Shown here one piece after another: positions 63,068-64,000 of a stretch of DNA of 64,000 bases. A program made the translations under genes and the position numbers. Positions within the stretch are counted from its first letter, which is position 1; each line of letters begins with the position of its first letter. Under the pieces are notes generated by a model that was not told the origin of the DNA, searched no databases, and saw nothing but the letters and a program-made list of their open reading frames with translations. This stretch comes from Cytophagales bacterium (lineage in GTDB: Bacteria; Bacteroidota; Bacteroidia; Cytophagales; Spirosomataceae): positions 51,888-115,887 of the forward strand of contig JAAFKE010000007.1 in assembly GCA_013298215.1 (NCBI GenBank), read 5' to 3'.

Positions 63068-63891
63068 AATTGTATTCCTTCTTTGATATTTTTATCAACA
63101 ATCATTTTCATCCATTTTAGAGTGTCAATAATTCCTGAATCTTTACAAACTACATTACAATGATGATGTCCCCACCCAAGATTATATGTTTTGTGATTAA
63201 ATTCGCCTGTTCTCAATTCTCTGATGTGGAATAAATTAATTTCTGTAACCGTTAAATCAGGAACATTTCTTCCTTCAGATTGAGTAAGTCTGCTCATAAA
63301 ACCTTTTGCTTTTAAACGTTCTAAACACAAAGGACAAATGGTTTTGTTAGATTTATCTATCATTCGGTTTTCATGTAATAGCTTGTTGTCTGATAATTTT
63401 CGGCTCTCACATATCTCACCAATGTGTACTTTTCTAATTTCGATTTGTTCGGTAGTCATTCCTGCTGCCAATGCCACCTCGTCAGCATCAATACAATTCC
63501 AAAACAAATATTCAAGTTGGGTTTGGCAATCATTTATTACTTCTTTGCTTGCATATTCATAAACTCGGATTCCTGCGCCTTTTTGTCCACTTGTGTTGAA
63601 ACCTATCGTGATTTTCTCATCAATTTTTGCGGTGGTTGAAGGTACACGTGCAACAAATTTACCGCCCAATGGCTTTTGTCTGCTTGTTGCAGGTTTTAAC
63701 TTTAAATCTAAGGGATTACAACTATTCCATTGTTGTCTTGTTTCATAGAAAAGAATTGCGTTTTCCCCAATTTTTAATCCCTTATCTAACAATTCTTTTT
63801 CTGATTTTGGATTTCCAAAGTATTCAATAGGGTTAATCAACACAATAAATCCATTTTCAAATTTACCTTTATTACAATATGAGTGCCACAT
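63064..63891 (-). CDS. HNH-like type II restriction endonuclease (possibly BstXI-like)
   Basis: A 275-residue AT-rich gene convergent with the methyltransferase, hence the likely restriction partner. The C-terminal third has paired cysteines (CPLCLERL near 186), then NLFHIRELRTGEFNH and NLGWGHHHCNVVCKDSG near 240-255, a beta-beta-alpha-metal (HNH) nuclease layout. From memory this block resembles the BstXI group, which would predict an interrupted palindromic target, but I cannot confirm it. N-terminal 180 residues presumably recognise DNA. ATG at 63891. Together with the methyltransferase it forms a foreign-looking islet. Confidence 0.7.
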   Translation of the reverse strand: MWHSYCNKGKFENGFIVLINPIEYFGNPKSEKELLDKGLKIGENAILFYETRQQWNSCNPLDLKLKPATSRQKPLGGKFVARVPSTTAKIDEKITIGFNTSGQKGAGIRVYEYASKEVINDCQTQLEYLFWNCIDADEVALAAGMTTEQIEIRKVHIGEICESRKLSDNKLLHENRMIDKSNKTICPLCLERLKAKGFMSRLTQSEGRNVPDLTVTEINLFHIRELRTGEFNHKTYNLGWGHHHCNVVCKDSGIIDTLKWMKMIVDKNIKEGIQF

Positions 63892-64000
63892 TAGGATAAA
63901 AAAAGCGTGAGCATAGAAAAGAGTTAAATTTGTATTGCAAACTAATTTTCTTCGTAACTACTCAGGTTGTCTGAATTAGTAATATTGGATAAAAATTGTT
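63892..64000. other. AT-rich right edge, no gene seen
   Basis: The last 109 bases are AT-rich and presumably carry the promoter of the restriction gene. I see no clear -33/-7 pair, frame or repeat. Confidence 0.4.

Overview
The window is a stretch of a Bacteroidetes (Bacteroidota) chromosome, probably from an aerobic Cytophagales- or Saprospirales-like organism. Evidence for this is the Bacteroidetes -33/-7 promoter (TTTG-N19-TAnnTTTG, perfect upstream of the methyltransferase at 61967), weak Shine-Dalgarno sequences, a gingipain-type PorU2-like peptidase of the type IX secretion world, a transketolase split into two genes, a MarR-YceI pair, and the DUF1599-folP-cdaA neighbourhood. Most genes look moderately GC-rich. 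Two patches, about 20.4-22.0 kb and 61.9-64.0 kb, are clearly AT-rich and look acquired. I see no rRNA, tRNA, CRISPR array or complete insertion sequence.

Layout. 1-19.3 kb is mainly housekeeping: DUF1599, folP, cdaA, a SanA-like protein, parC, a NUDIX hydrolase, a FAD dehydrogenase, an XRE/ImmA-like regulator, an M14 peptidase, rpe, ligA, dapA and a PolX with a damaged polymerase site. An ECF sigma factor, a membrane protein and a Spy-like protein follow. 19.4-23.5 kb holds the two transketolase halves. Between them, in the same operon and orientation, sit a Uma2 protein, an AAA ATPase and a TOPRIM-like protein. The last two resemble a split OLD/PARIS-type defence pair. 23.5-28.4 kb carries a polytopic membrane protein, a second Uma2 gene flanked by a bcp remnant and the intact bcp, an M23 peptidase and rplS.

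28.6-36.1 kb is metabolic: a glutamine synthetase-like enzyme, YceI/MarR, then a tight run of HMG-CoA reductase, 4-hydroxybutyryl-CoA dehydratase and a secreted GH43-like glycosidase. 36.3-38.0 kb has an unrecognised pair of coiled-coil proteins. 38.1-52.2 kb is a surface polysaccharide region (GT2, GT-C-like membrane protein, methyltransferase, glf, Wza-like exporter, CpsB-type phosphatase, Wzc-like tyrosine kinase, NeuB, NeuA, Gfo/Idh/MocA, and an orphan lasso-B2-like transglutaminase). grpE-dnaJ lies in the middle of it. 52.3-61.7 kb has the PorU2-like peptidase, a free-methionine-sulfoxide-reductase-like GAF protein, an SDR, an acyl-CoA dehydrogenase and a secreted amidohydrolase. The window ends with an AT-rich convergent restriction-modification pair.

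Several small repeats recur between genes. One is a two-hairpin element at 36.2 and 49.0 kb with a compensatory base change. Another is an AT-rich leader element at 31.4 and 57.3 kb. There are also long GC-rich inverted repeats at 19.34, 20.37 and 59.98 kb, the second of which is read into the end of a gene. All names rest on reading motifs by eye; no database search was possible.
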